DNA from: Xanthomonas euvesicatoria pv. euvesicatoria | GTDB taxonomy: Bacteria > Pseudomonadota > Gammaproteobacteria > Xanthomonadales > Xanthomonadaceae | NCBI RefSeq assembly: GCF_020880415.1 | Contig: NZ_JAJIUJ010000011.1 | Location: 1-64,000, forward strand | DNA: 64,000 nucleotides | Direction: 5' to 3' | Shown: positions 56,204 through 64,000 of the stretch, in pieces | How the letters are laid out: each line of letters starts with the position of its first letter | Position numbering within the stretch: the first letter of the stretch is position 1 | Made by a program: the position numbers and the translations under genes | Notes under the pieces: generated by a model | What the model was told of the DNA's origin: nothing | Seen by the model: only the letters and a program-made list of their open reading frames with translations | Databases searched by the model: none

Positions 56204-57550
56204 TCAGCCGCGCAGCAAGGCGGAAATTTCCTGCGTACGCGTTTCCAGCAGTGCGGCATCGCCGCGCGTTTCCACGTTCAGGCGCAGCAGCGGCTCGGTA
56301 TTGGAGCTCCGTAGGTTGAAACGCCATTGACCAAAATCGGCGCTGATGCCGTCGGTGTAATCCAGCTCCGGCGACAACGACGCGTAATGCTCCATCACGC
56401 GGGCAACAGAGGCCTTGGCATCGGCCACCTTGAAGTTGATCTCGCCGCTGCAGGGGAATTTCTGCATGCGCGCTTCGACCAGATCGGCCAGCGAACGGCC
56501 CGACTGCGACACCAGTTCGGCGATCAGCAGCCACGGAATCATGCCGGAGTCTGCGTAGGCGAACTCGCGGAAATAGTGGTGCGCGCTCATCTCGCCGCCG
56601 TAGACGGCATTTTCGCTGCGCATCTTTTCCTTGATAAAGGCGTGGCCGCTCTTGCACAGCACCGGAATGCCGCCGGCTTCTTCGACCTGCTCGACCGTGT
56701 TCCAGGTCAGGCGCGGGTCGTGCACGACCTTGCCGCCCGGCTGCTTGGCAAGGATGGCTTGTGCCAGCAGGCCAACCAGGTAATAGCCTTCGATGAAGCG
56801 GCCGGTGTGATCGAAGAAGAAACAACGGTCGAAGTCGCCGTCCCACGCGATACCGAAATCGGCGCCGTTGTCCCTGACCGCCTTGGCGGTGGCGTCACGG
56901 TTTTCCGGCAGCAGCGGGTTGGGAATGCCGTTGGGGAAGTTGCCATCGGGCTCATGGAACACGCGCACGAATTCGAACGGCAGATGCGGCGCAAGCAGGT
57001 CGACGATCAGACCGGCGCCGCCATTGCCGGCATTGACCACCAGCTTGAGCGGCTTGAGCGTGCTGCGGTCCACGTAGCTGAGCAGGTGCTCCAGGTACGC
57101 GGTCTTGTCGGTGCGGCTCTGCTCACTGGCGGTGGGCTCGCCCGGCGCTGCGGTATCGGCCGCGACCGTGTCGCGGATGGCGAACAGACCGGTGTCCGAG
57201 CTGATCGGTCGCGCTTGCTCGCGGACCAGCTTCATCCCGTTGTAGTCCATCGGGTTGTGACTGGCGGTCACCATCACGCCGCCGGCCGCCTTGAGGTAAT
57301 CGGTCTGGAAATAGACTTCCTCGGTGCCGCACAGGCCGATGTCGATCACTTCACGGCCACTGGCGCGCAGGCCCGCCGAAAGCGCTTCCTGCAGCGCCGG
57401 GCTGGCCAGGCGCACGTCGTGGCCCAGGACCACCGGCCCTTGATCCAGCTGCGCCGCCAGCGCCACGCCGATGCGGCGGGCCAAGTCCTCGTTGAGTTCA
57501 TCCGGCACACGGCCGCGAATGTCGTAGGCCTTGAAGGCGGGTAGCGTCAT
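56204..57550 (-). CDS. xanA: Phosphoglucomutase/phosphomannomutase
   Basis: 448 aa from the ATG at 57550. Phosphoserine Ser97 in [16 protein letters not shown], metal loop DGDFDRCFF, sugar-binding [12 protein letters not shown], and [14 protein letters not shown] for phosphate. Interconverts glucose-1-P/6-P and mannose-6-P/1-P, feeding XanB and RmlA. First gene of xanAB, divergent from the CoA-transferase genes. Confidence 0.97.
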   Translation of the reverse strand: MTLPAFKAYDIRGRVPDELNEDLARRIGVALAAQLDQGPVVLGHDVRLASPALQEALSAGLRASGREVIDIGLCGTEEVYFQTDYLKAAGGVMVTASHNPMDYNGMKLVREQARPISSDTGLFAIRDTVAADTAAPGEPTASEQSRTDKTAYLEHLLSYVDRSTLKPLKLVVNAGNGGAGLIVDLLAPHLPFEFVRVFHEPDGNFPNGIPNPLLPENRDATAKAVRDNGADFGIAWDGDFDRCFFFDHTGRFIEGYYLVGLLAQAILAKQPGGKVVHDPRLTWNTVEQVEEAGGIPVLCKSGHAFIKEKMRSENAVYGGEMSAHHYFREFAYADSGMIPWLLIAELVSQSGRSLADLVEARMQKFPCSGEINFKVADAKASVARVMEHYASLSPELDYTDGISADFGQWRFNLRSSNTEPLLRLNVETRGDAALLETRTQEISALLRG

Positions 57551-57684
57551 GGGCAAATCCTGAAGTGGGGGACGCCCGAGTTTAGCGGCTGCGCCGTGTC
57601 TTGGGTGTGGCGGAATTGCGACCGGGGACAGGGAACAGTCAGCGGATAGAATGGGCGCTTCACATCAGCGAGGTGAGGGCGGTG

Positions 57685-58416
57685 ATGCGCAGTGACGGAC
57701 GCGGTGCGGCAAGCGGCAAACGCTATGCCGATGCCAAGGCAGCACTGGACGGGGTACTGGCCAATGGTCAGACCCTGGCGGTGGGCGGCTTTGGGTTGTG
57801 TGGAATCCCGGAGGCATTGATTGCAGCCGTGCGCGACAGTGGGATCGGCGGGTTGACGGTGATCTCGAACAACGCCGGCGTCGACGGATTCGGGCTTGGT
57901 CAATTATTGGCCACCCGGCAGATCCGCAAGATGATTTCGTCCTACGTGGGCGAAAACAAGGAATTCGAACGCCAATACCTGGCGGGCGAACTCGAGCTGG
58001 AGTTCAATCCGCAAGGCACCCTGGCCGAGCGTTTGCGCGCCGGTGGCGCGGGCATTCCTGCGTTTTACACCGCCACCGGCTACGGCACGATCGTGGCCCA
58101 GGGCAAGGAAACGCGCGAATTCGACGGCAAGCATTACGTGCTTGAAACCGCGTTGCAGGCCGACGTGGCGTTGGTCAAGGCATGGCGCGCCGATACCGCC
58201 GGCAACCTGGTATTCCGTAAGACCGCGCGCAATTTCAATCCCGCCTGCGCCATGGCCGGACGCGTGTGCATCGCCGAGGTCGAGGACATCGTGGAGCTGG
58301 GCGTTATCGATCCGGATCAGGTGCATCTGCCCGGCATTTACGTGGACCGCCTGGTGCTCAACGCCACGCCGGAAAAACGCATCGAACAGCGCACCGTGCG
58401 CGAAGGACAGCAGTGA
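57685..58416 (+). CDS. 3-oxoacid CoA-transferase subunit A
   Basis: 243 aa from the ATG at 57685, with GAGGTGAGG upstream. CoA-transferase family I alpha chain: [59 protein letters not shown]. Transfers CoA from succinyl-CoA to acetoacetate or a related 3-oxo acid; fits with acetoacetate produced by fumarylacetoacetase. Annotated as lpsI/lpsJ in some Xanthomonas genomes because of proximity to LPS genes. TGATG junction with subunit B. Confidence 0.9.
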   Translation: MRSDGRGAASGKRYADAKAALDGVLANGQTLAVGGFGLCGIPEALIAAVRDSGIGGLTVISNNAGVDGFGLGQLLATRQIRKMISSYVGENKEFERQYLAGELELEFNPQGTLAERLRAGGAGIPAFYTATGYGTIVAQGKETREFDGKHYVLETALQADVALVKAWRADTAGNLVFRKTARNFNPACAMAGRVCIAEVEDIVELGVIDPDQVHLPGIYVDRLVLNATPEKRIEQRTVREGQQ

Positions 58417-59048
58417 TGGCCTGGACCAGAGACCAGATGGCCGCACGCGCGGCACGCGAACTGACCGATGGTGCCTACGTCAACCTGGGCATCGGCCTGC
58501 CGACGCTGGTCGCCAACCACATCCCCGACGGTGTGGATGTGTGGCTGCAGTCGGAGAACGGCCTGCTTGGCATCGGCCCGTTTCCAAGCGAAGACCAAGT
58601 GGATGCAGACCTGATCAATGCAGGCAAGCAGACCGTGACCGCCCGCGCCGGTGCCAGCTATTTCGGTAGCCACGATTCATTCGCGATGATCCGTGGCGGC
58701 CACATCGACCTGGCGATTCTCGGCGCAATGCAGGTCACCGACCGTGGCGATCTGGCCAACTGGATGGTGCCCGGCAAGATGGTCAAGGGCATGGGCGGTG
58801 CAATGGATCTGGTGGCCGGCGTCAAACGCGTGGTGGTGTTGATGGAGCACGTCGCCAAGGACGGAAGCCACAAGATCTTGCGCGAATGCGACCTGCCACT
58901 GACCGGCGTCGGCGTGGTGGACCGCATCATTACCGATCTAGCGGTGTTCGATGTCACTGCAGATGGATTGGTGCTGGTTGAACACGCCGATGGAGTGGAG
59001 CTGGAGGAACTGCGCAAAAAAACAGGCGTTGCATTCATTGCCGCATAA
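58416..59048 (+). CDS. 3-oxoacid CoA-transferase subunit B
   Basis: 210 aa, ATG at 58416 sharing one base with the subunit A stop. Beta chain with catalytic Glu in [40 protein letters not shown] and [20 protein letters not shown]. Forms the A2B2 enzyme with the product of the preceding gene. Followed closely by a strong hairpin. Confidence 0.92.
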   Translation: MAWTRDQMAARAARELTDGAYVNLGIGLPTLVANHIPDGVDVWLQSENGLLGIGPFPSEDQVDADLINAGKQTVTARAGASYFGSHDSFAMIRGGHIDLAILGAMQVTDRGDLANWMVPGKMVKGMGGAMDLVAGVKRVVVLMEHVAKDGSHKILRECDLPLTGVGVVDRIITDLAVFDVTADGLVLVEHADGVELEELRKKTGVAFIAA

Positions 59049-59053
59049 ATAAG

Positions 59054-59080
59054 CAGGGGCCTGTCAGGCCCCTGGCTTTT
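59054..59080. terminator. Bidirectional terminator between CoA-transferase B and ETF-QO genes
   Basis: CAGGGGCCTG-T-CAGGCCCCTG is an almost perfect palindrome (59054-59074) followed by GCTTTT on the plus strand and CTTATTTAT on the minus strand. It lies in a 30 bp convergent gap. Confidence 0.8.
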
Positions 59081-60728
59081 AGAGATTCTGGTAGTTCGGA
59101 CCAGAACCACCCTCCGGCGTGACCCAGGTGATGATTTCGTACGGGTCCTTGATGTCGCAGGTCTTGCAGTGCACGCAGTTGGCCGCGTTGATCTGCAGAC
59201 GCTTGCCGGAGGGGCTGGCGGTGTCTGCGGCCATTTCGTAGACGTTGGCCGGGCAGAAACGGGTGCAGGGGTTGTCGTATTCGGTCACGCAGCGGGTGGC
59301 GCATACATCGGTGTCCAACACCTTCAGATGTACCGGCTGGTCTTCATCGTGCTCGGTGGCGGCGAAATACACGGCTTGCAGGCGATCGCGCGGGGCGAGG
59401 TCGCGGGTGACGTAGTCGCGCTTGGGCTGTTCGTACTCGCCGAGCTTGTGCAGCGCCGACCAGTCGGGTTTGTTCTTCAGCGTCCACGGCGAAGCGCCCT
59501 TGAGCGCGGTTTCCCAGGCCGCGTTGAGCAGGCCGAACCACAGCCCCTTCTTGAAACCGGGCTTGATGTTGCGGACTTGCTTCAGCTCGGACATGACCTC
59601 GGAGGCGCGCAATCTGGCATCGAAGCCCTGCGGCGCCAGCTGCGATTGCACCAGGTGTTCGGCGGCCAGCATGCCGCTGCGGATCGCCTGGTGGGTGCCC
59701 TTGATCTTGGGTACGTTGAGCAGGCCGGCGGTGTCGCCGATGAGCAAGGCGCCGGGCATGTCCACTTTCGGCAACGATTGCCAGCCGCCGCTGACCAGTG
59801 CGCGGGCGCCGGCAGACACAATGCTGCCACCTTCCAGCAGCGGCTTGATCATGGGGTGGTTCTTCCATTGCTGGAAGGCTTCCCACGGTTGGTAGGCCGG
59901 GTCGCTGTAGTCCAGCCCGCTTACATAACCGAGCGCGATCTGGTTGTTGTCCAGGTGATAGACGAAGCTGCCGCCGTAGGTGCGGTTGTCGGCTGGCCAG
60001 CCGATGGTGTGCACGATCTTGCCGGGCGTGACGCGGCCTTCGGGCACCTGCCACAGCTCCTTGATGCCGATCGAATAGCCTTGCGGGTCGCTGTCGGCGG
60101 TGAGGTCGAAGCGCTTGAGCAGCCGCTTGGTCAGGTGGCCACGCGCGCCTTCGGCAAGCACGGTGACCTTGGCGCGGATGTCGATGCCGGCGGTGTAGCC
60201 GGGCTTGTGCGTGCCGTCTTTTGCAATACCCATGTCGCCAATGCGCACGCCCACCACCTGGCCGCTGTCGTCGTGCAGCGTTTCGGCGGCGGCGAACCCG
60301 GGATAGATTTCCACGCCCAGCGCTTCGGCCTGCGGCGCCAGCCAGGCGCACATCGCGCCCAGGCTGACGATGAAGTTGCCATGGTTGCGCATGCCCGGCG
60401 GCACCACCGGGAACTTGCGCGCGCTGTCCTTGCCGAGGAACCAGAATTCGTCGTCGGTGGCCGCCACGCAGATCGGCGGCGGATTGTCGCGCCAGCCTGG
60501 CAGCAATGCATCCAGCGGGCCGGGCTCGATCACCGCACCGGAGAGGATATGCGCGCCGATGGTGCTGGATTTTTCGATCACGCAGACGCTGATGTTCGGA
60601 TCGAGCTGCTTGAGCCGGATCGCGAACGACAGCCCGGCCGGACCGGCACCGACGGTGACGACGTCGTATTCCATGACGTCGCGCTCGACCGCCTCTGACG
60701 CGTGTGCGCCCACTCCCGCTTCCGACAT
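59079..60728 (-). CDS. Electron transfer flavoprotein-ubiquinone oxidoreductase
   Basis: 549 aa from the ATG at 60728 with GGAG upstream. N-terminal FAD-binding VVTVGAGPAGLSFAIRLKQL, then AEGARGHLTKRL and LIGDTAGLLNVPKIKGTHQA. C-terminal 4Fe-4S cluster cysteines in CATRC...CTRFCPANVYE...CVHCKTCDIKDP. A membrane-associated flavoprotein that passes electrons from EtfAB to quinone. Together with etfBA in this window it completes the acyl-CoA dehydrogenase electron route. Confidence 0.95.
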   Translation of the reverse strand: MSEAGVGAHASEAVERDVMEYDVVTVGAGPAGLSFAIRLKQLDPNISVCVIEKSSTIGAHILSGAVIEPGPLDALLPGWRDNPPPICVAATDDEFWFLGKDSARKFPVVPPGMRNHGNFIVSLGAMCAWLAPQAEALGVEIYPGFAAAETLHDDSGQVVGVRIGDMGIAKDGTHKPGYTAGIDIRAKVTVLAEGARGHLTKRLLKRFDLTADSDPQGYSIGIKELWQVPEGRVTPGKIVHTIGWPADNRTYGGSFVYHLDNNQIALGYVSGLDYSDPAYQPWEAFQQWKNHPMIKPLLEGGSIVSAGARALVSGGWQSLPKVDMPGALLIGDTAGLLNVPKIKGTHQAIRSGMLAAEHLVQSQLAPQGFDARLRASEVMSELKQVRNIKPGFKKGLWFGLLNAAWETALKGASPWTLKNKPDWSALHKLGEYEQPKRDYVTRDLAPRDRLQAVYFAATEHDEDQPVHLKVLDTDVCATRCVTEYDNPCTRFCPANVYEMAADTASPSGKRLQINAANCVHCKTCDIKDPYEIITWVTPEGGSGPNYQNL

Positions 60729-60843
60729 TGCTCCGCTCCCGTTGGCTCGATGGCTGTTGCGCATTTTCCGGGATTGCATGTGACGGCGGCAAATCGGGTC
60801 GATTCATCCGCGCCATGCCGGGCTGCGTGCTAGCGTTTCCGGC

Positions 60844-61443
60844 ATGAAGATTCGGGTGGCATTGCCGGGGGCGGAGATCAACTGGTGGCGCGGTTGGCTG
60901 CCGCCCGCGCAGGCCGATGCGCTGATGCAGGCGCTGCTGGCGCAGGCGCACTGGGAGGTGCACCGCATCCGGATGTTCGGACGCATGGTGGATTCGCCGC
61001 GCCTGAGCAGCTGGATCGGCGATCCGGAGGCGAGCTATCGCTACTCGGGCACACGGTTCTCGCCACAGCCCTGGCTGGAGGTGCTGCAGCCCGTGCGCAT
61101 GCGGCTGGAGGACGAAACCGGTCACCGGTTCAACAGCGTGCTGGTCAATCGCTACCGAAGTGGCAGCGATGCGATGGGCTGGCACAGCGACGACGAGCCT
61201 GAGCTGGGCGCGCAGCCATTGATTGCCTCGGTGAGCCTGGGTGCGACGCGGCGCTTTGCGTTCAAGCACCGCGACGATGCGGCCCTGAAGCAAATGCTGG
61301 AGCTCGGTCACGGCGACCTGTTGCTGATGGGCGGCGACACCCAGCGCCACTACAAACACGCTTTGCCGCGCACCGCCAAGCCGGTCGACGAGCGCATCAA
61401 TCTGACCTTTCGTCAGATCGCGGTGCGCGTGTCCCAGCCATGA
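60844..61443 (+). CDS. alkB: AlkB-like 2-oxoglutarate/Fe(II) dioxygenase
   Basis: 199 aa. Iron ligands His114 and Asp116 (WHSDDEPELG) and His172 (RHYKHALPR), 2-oxoglutarate-binding Arg184 and Arg190 (DERINLTFR). The N-terminal nucleotide-recognition lid GTRFSPQPWLEVLQPV and VNRYRSGSDAMGWH make it closer to the ALKBH2/3-like group than to E. coli AlkB. Oxidatively removes alkyl groups from DNA or RNA bases. Divergent from the ETF-QO gene across 115 bp. Confidence 0.92.
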   Translation: MKIRVALPGAEINWWRGWLPPAQADALMQALLAQAHWEVHRIRMFGRMVDSPRLSSWIGDPEASYRYSGTRFSPQPWLEVLQPVRMRLEDETGHRFNSVLVNRYRSGSDAMGWHSDDEPELGAQPLIASVSLGATRRFAFKHRDDAALKQMLELGHGDLLLMGGDTQRHYKHALPRTAKPVDERINLTFRQIAVRVSQP

Positions 61444-61612
61444 GCGGCTAGCAACTTGCAGCGCGCTCGCCTGGGCAGTGAGCCCGGTGGGCGTGTCGGC
61501 CGCAGCTTGCGTGGGCGCAACCAGCAATCCAGGTCAAACGATGAGTGGATCGAGTGCGCGGTTCCCTCACCGCTTGCGTAACACGCCGTGAACCCATCCA
61601 TGCGGGCTCGAT

Positions 61613-61630
61613 GGCGGTATCCATGCCGCC
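61613..61630. repeat. Imperfect palindrome GGCGGTATCCATGCCGCC
   Basis: First copy of a palindromic repeat, within a stretch starting near 61588 (GTGAACCCATCCATGCGGG) that resembles dispersed Xanthomonas intergenic repeats. Confidence 0.6.
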
Positions 61631-61836
61631 AACGGTCCCGCAAGCGGCAAGGACACCGCACCAGAAAGTGCATTGATGACGTGATTGAAGAGCGAGGACG
61701 CCCCGCCCAGACAGTCGACTGGCTGCTGTGTTGAAGAACGAGCAGACCGCGTCGAGAAGCCGCTACGTGCTTTTTTGAAAGCTGTGCACACCGAGCATCT
61801 CAACTGGTCCTTGCCCGCCTAGCCTCGCCGAGCCCT

Positions 61837-61856
61837 TGGCGGCATGGATGCCGCCA
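61837..61856. repeat. Palindrome TGGCGGCATGGATGCCGCCA
   Basis: Second copy, with perfect 8 bp arms. Followed by GGAAGCATGCAGGGACGTAC, again reminiscent of a dispersed repeat. Confidence 0.6.
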
Positions 61857-61996
61857 GGAAGCATGCAGGGACGTACTTGCAGCGTGGCTGGCGATGGTGG
61901 GCGGGTAAGCGCCCTGCAGCCATGGCACAGATCAGCCGCTCTGCAAGAGACCGGCGTGACGTCGCCTGTCAGCCGCTTCAAGCCTGTCGCTTGCGC

Positions 61997-62641
61997 TTAC
62001 AACGAACGCGGCACGTTCTGGCTGTCCTGTTGCCCGGCGGTTAGCGTCCAGCCGACCAGCTCGGTGGTGATCTGGGTCAGCGCCTGCTCGAAAGCCACCG
62101 CGACTGCGGCGGTATCGGTGCCGGTGGACGGGCGCGCGACCAGGAAGGTGCGCGAGGCGACCACGCGTTGGTCGGTCGAATGCAGCAGTTTGGCGTTGAG
62201 CTCGATCGTGGCCGAGGGCAGCGACTGGCCGGCGTAATCGGATTCGAAGCGGCGCAGGTCGATCGCCAGCTTGTAGTCCGAGCGGATGCCGGTGCCGATA
62301 TGGGCCACCGCGGCAATCTTGCCGGAGTCTTCGAACGCGCGCACCACGCTGTCTTCCAGCATGTCGGTGGCTGGCTGTGCCCAGCCAGCGCCGTGGTAGA
62401 CCTGCAGTTCGCCAGGGGTCGGGCGCACATTGATGCGCGGGCTGTCGATAACGCGTGCGGCGCTGGGCTTGGCCACCACCAGCTGCCAGGTCACCTGCGG
62501 CCAGGTGGGATTGGGCGTCACGCGCACCGTCGGGGCGTAGATGGTGGCCGGCTTCTTGTCGCCTCCGGCCAGCACCGAGCAGCCGCCCAGCGCCAGCAAC
62601 GACACGCACAACAGGGGACGCAACACACGCATAGCAGTCAT
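61997..62641 (-). CDS. ABC transport auxiliary lipoprotein (PqiC/ABC_trans_aux-like)
   Basis: 214 aa, ATG at 62641 overlapping the stop of the MlaD-like gene (ATGA). Lipobox LGGC with Cys21 after a hydrophobic leader. The domain after it (QLVVAKPSAARVIDSPRINV, YHGAGWAQPATDMLEDSVV, YKLAIDLRRFESDY) matches the ABC_trans_aux family, periplasmic lipoproteins that work with MCE-domain proteins in lipid transport between the membranes. Last gene of the visible Mla-like operon. Confidence 0.88.
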   Translation of the reverse strand: MTAMRVLRPLLCVSLLALGGCSVLAGGDKKPATIYAPTVRVTPNPTWPQVTWQLVVAKPSAARVIDSPRINVRPTPGELQVYHGAGWAQPATDMLEDSVVRAFEDSGKIAAVAHIGTGIRSDYKLAIDLRRFESDYAGQSLPSATIELNAKLLHSTDQRVVASRTFLVARPSTGTDTAAVAVAFEQALTQITTELVGWTLTAGQQDSQNVPRSL

Positions 62642-63564
62642 TTCGGTTCGAACTCCTTGGGTGCGTCGCGGCCGAGCAGGTAGCGCGCAGGGTTGTTGTC
62701 CAGTTTGTCGCTGACCCGGCGCAGGTCGCGGATCAGGCCGCGCAATTCGGTCAGTGTGGGGCCGAGCTGGCCCAGCCCATCGTTGGCAAAACTATTGATG
62801 GCCGCGCGGTTCTCGCCAAGGATGTTGTCGGCATTGCCGGCGGCCGAATCCAGCTTGACCAGGGTGGCATCGAGTTTTTCCAGGATGCCCGGCAGCTGCT
62901 GTACCAGGTTCTGGTCCAGCCGCTTGATGGTGCCGTTGGTGGTGGTCAGGGTGGTGTCCAGATTGCGCGCGGCGTCGCGCGCGCTGACGATCAGTGCCTG
63001 CATGCCTTCGTCGCGATCGGCGATGCCACCGCTGATCTTCTCCAGGTTCTGCAGCGTGGCCGAAATGCTGGCCACATTCTTGTCCGAGAGCATCTGGTCC
63101 ATGCGCTCGACGATGCGATTGGCGGTGTCGGTGATGTTCTGCAGCGCCGACGGGGTGGTCTGGATGATCGGCGCGTCGCTCTTGTCGATGCTGGTCAGCG
63201 CCGGCGCTTCGGGCGTGCCGCCGGAGAGCTGGATGATCGACGGGCCGGTCAGGCTGGTGATCGCCAGCTTGGCGCGGGTGTCGCTCTTGATCGGCGTGGT
63301 GGAGTTGACGCGCACATGCGCGACCACCTGCCGCGGGTCGTTCGGCGCCAGGGTCAGCTCGGTGATCGAGCCGACCGCGATGCCGTTGTACTGCACCGGG
63401 CTGCCGACCGACAGGCCGGTCACTGCCTCGCGGAACACCACCCGGTATTGCTGCCAGGTGCGGTCGGAGGAGTACTTGGCGGCCCATAGCCCGAACAGCA
63501 GCAGGGCCAGGCCGGCCACGATGGTGAAGGCGCCGATCAGGACGTAATTGGCTTTGGTTTCCAT
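62638..63564 (-). CDS. MCE/MlaD-family lipid-binding protein
   Basis: 308 aa. One N-terminal membrane helix (YVLIGAFTIVAGLALLLFGLW), then the MCE domain (YRVVFREAVTGLSVGSPVQY, NGIAVGSITELTL), then a long helical region (about 130-290) rich in NLDTTL/IKRLDQNL-type heptads that could form a tunnel or needle in the periplasm. Substrate-binding part of an ABC lipid transporter that maintains outer membrane asymmetry. Two bases separate its ATG from the ATPase stop. Confidence 0.92.
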   Translation of the reverse strand: METKANYVLIGAFTIVAGLALLLFGLWAAKYSSDRTWQQYRVVFREAVTGLSVGSPVQYNGIAVGSITELTLAPNDPRQVVAHVRVNSTTPIKSDTRAKLAITSLTGPSIIQLSGGTPEAPALTSIDKSDAPIIQTTPSALQNITDTANRIVERMDQMLSDKNVASISATLQNLEKISGGIADRDEGMQALIVSARDAARNLDTTLTTTNGTIKRLDQNLVQQLPGILEKLDATLVKLDSAAGNADNILGENRAAINSFANDGLGQLGPTLTELRGLIRDLRRVSDKLDNNPARYLLGRDAPKEFEPK

Positions 63565-63566
63565 GC

Positions 63567-64000
63567 TCAGGCGGTCTCGGTGGAGTCGGTCTTGGCCGCG
63601 CGCGCGGCGCGGGCGCGCGGACCGTGAAAATAGTCCTGGATCCAGGGGTGATCGATCTGCTCGACCTCGGCCAGCGGCGCGTTGGCGATCACCTTGCGGT
63701 CGGCCAGTACCGCGATGCGGTCGCAGATGGCGTACAGCGTATCCAGGTCGTGGGTGATCAGGAACACGGTCAGGCCCAGGGCCTGCTGCAAGGTGCGGAT
63801 CAGACGGTCGAAGGCGGCCGCACCGATCGGGTCCAGCCCGGCGGTGGGTTCGTCCAGGAACAGCAACGGTGGATCCAGCGCCAGCGCACGTGCCAGTCCG
63901 GCACGCTTGCGCATGCCGCCGGACAATTGCGAAGGCAGCTTGTCCAGCGCATCGGCCGGCAGGCCGGCGAGCTTGATCTTCAGCAGCGCCAGTTCGAAAT
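63567..64000 (-). CDS. ABC transporter ATPase, MlaF-like (N-terminus beyond window)
   Basis: About 144 C-terminal codons are visible. Signature LSGGMRKRAGLARAL, Walker B PPLLFLDEPTAGLDPIG, H-loop FLITHDLDTL. The GMRKR form of the signature is typical of MlaF/Ttg2A-type ATPases. Walker A lies outside the window to the right. Drives lipid transport with the MlaD-like protein and, presumably, a permease encoded further upstream. Confidence 0.92.
   Translation of the reverse strand, partial: FELALLKIKLAGLPADALDKLPSQLSGGMRKRAGLARALALDPPLLFLDEPTAGLDPIGAAAFDRLIRTLQQALGLTVFLITHDLDTLYAICDRIAVLADRKVIANAPLAEVEQIDHPWIQDYFHGPRARAARAAKTDSTETA

Larger units (their letters stand above)
61444..61996. other. 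Gene-free region with intergenic repeats
   Basis: 553 bp between convergent alkB and the lipoprotein gene. Short ORFs here have no recognisable family. Two GGCGGCATGGATGCCGCC-type palindromes (listed separately) belong to repeat units that look like dispersed Xanthomonas intergenic elements. Confidence 0.5.

Noticed and set aside
59344-61527. 727-codon leftward frame spanning the ETF-QO gene and alkB
   Set aside because: Covers two well-defined genes in other frames and has very Arg/Ala-rich composition typical of shadows.

Overview
The window looks like chromosome of a Xanthomonas species. Four things point to this: a probable X-Tfe type IV secretion effector with its lipoprotein partner, a chromosomal copLAB copper operon, the xanA/xanB pair next to rmlBACD, and an O-antigen (LPS) locus inserted between metB and etfAB, the usual Xanthomonas position. 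Codon third positions are strongly GC-rich in the flanks and visibly less so between about 28.7 and 47.5 kb. I cannot assign the species.

Layout. 0-2.9 kb: antibacterial T4SS effector (its C-terminus is cut by the window edge) and putative immunity lipoprotein. 3-7.2 kb: gloA and copLAB. 7.3-22.3 kb: housekeeping genes (PLP-dependent cysteine synthase-like enzyme, M3 oligopeptidase, SH3 protein, fabA-fabB, dinB, gph, a free methionine-R-sulfoxide reductase coupled to a TfoX-C protein, bioD, phasin, queD, rhlE, fumarylacetoacetase-maiA). 22.7-25.8 kb: pilU, a DUF4398/OmpA-like envelope pair and a DUF465 gene preceded by a long, structured, terminator-ended non-coding stretch. 26-28.7 kb: cystathionine beta-synthase and metB. 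28.7-47.1 kb: O-antigen locus. 47.6-49.3 kb: etfBA. 49.5-57.6 kb: rmlBACD, ugd, xanB, xanA. 57.7-61.4 kb: 3-oxoacid CoA-transferase, ETF-ubiquinone oxidoreductase, alkB. 62-64 kb: an Mla-type lipid transport operon running off the right edge.

How the LPS genes fit together (inference from families). XanA and XanB make GDP-mannose; Gmd and Rmd convert it to GDP-D-rhamnose. Two large multi-domain GT4 proteins would polymerise the chain. A methyltransferase-kinase-coiled-coil protein of WbdD type would cap the chain and set its length. Wzm/Wzt, with a C-terminal extension on Wzt that could read the cap, would export it. RmlA and RmlB provide dTDP-4-keto-6-deoxyglucose, both for L-rhamnose (RmlC/RmlD) and for a 3-acetamido-3,6-dideoxyhexose made by WxcM and WxcK. 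WxcL (GtrB-like), WxcN (GtrA-like) and WxcO (large membrane protein) would attach that sugar as a side branch from a polyprenyl carrier on the periplasmic side.

Most notable: the WbdD-like cap/ruler gene beside a Wzt with an extension; a homopolymeric G8 tract inside one chain glycosyltransferase and a (GGCA)n repeat just upstream of wxcO, both candidate phase-variation sites; a 103-codon remnant of the WbdD-like C-terminus in front of the first glycosyltransferase; the multi-domain T4SS effector; and the candidate structured RNA at 25.3-25.55 kb.
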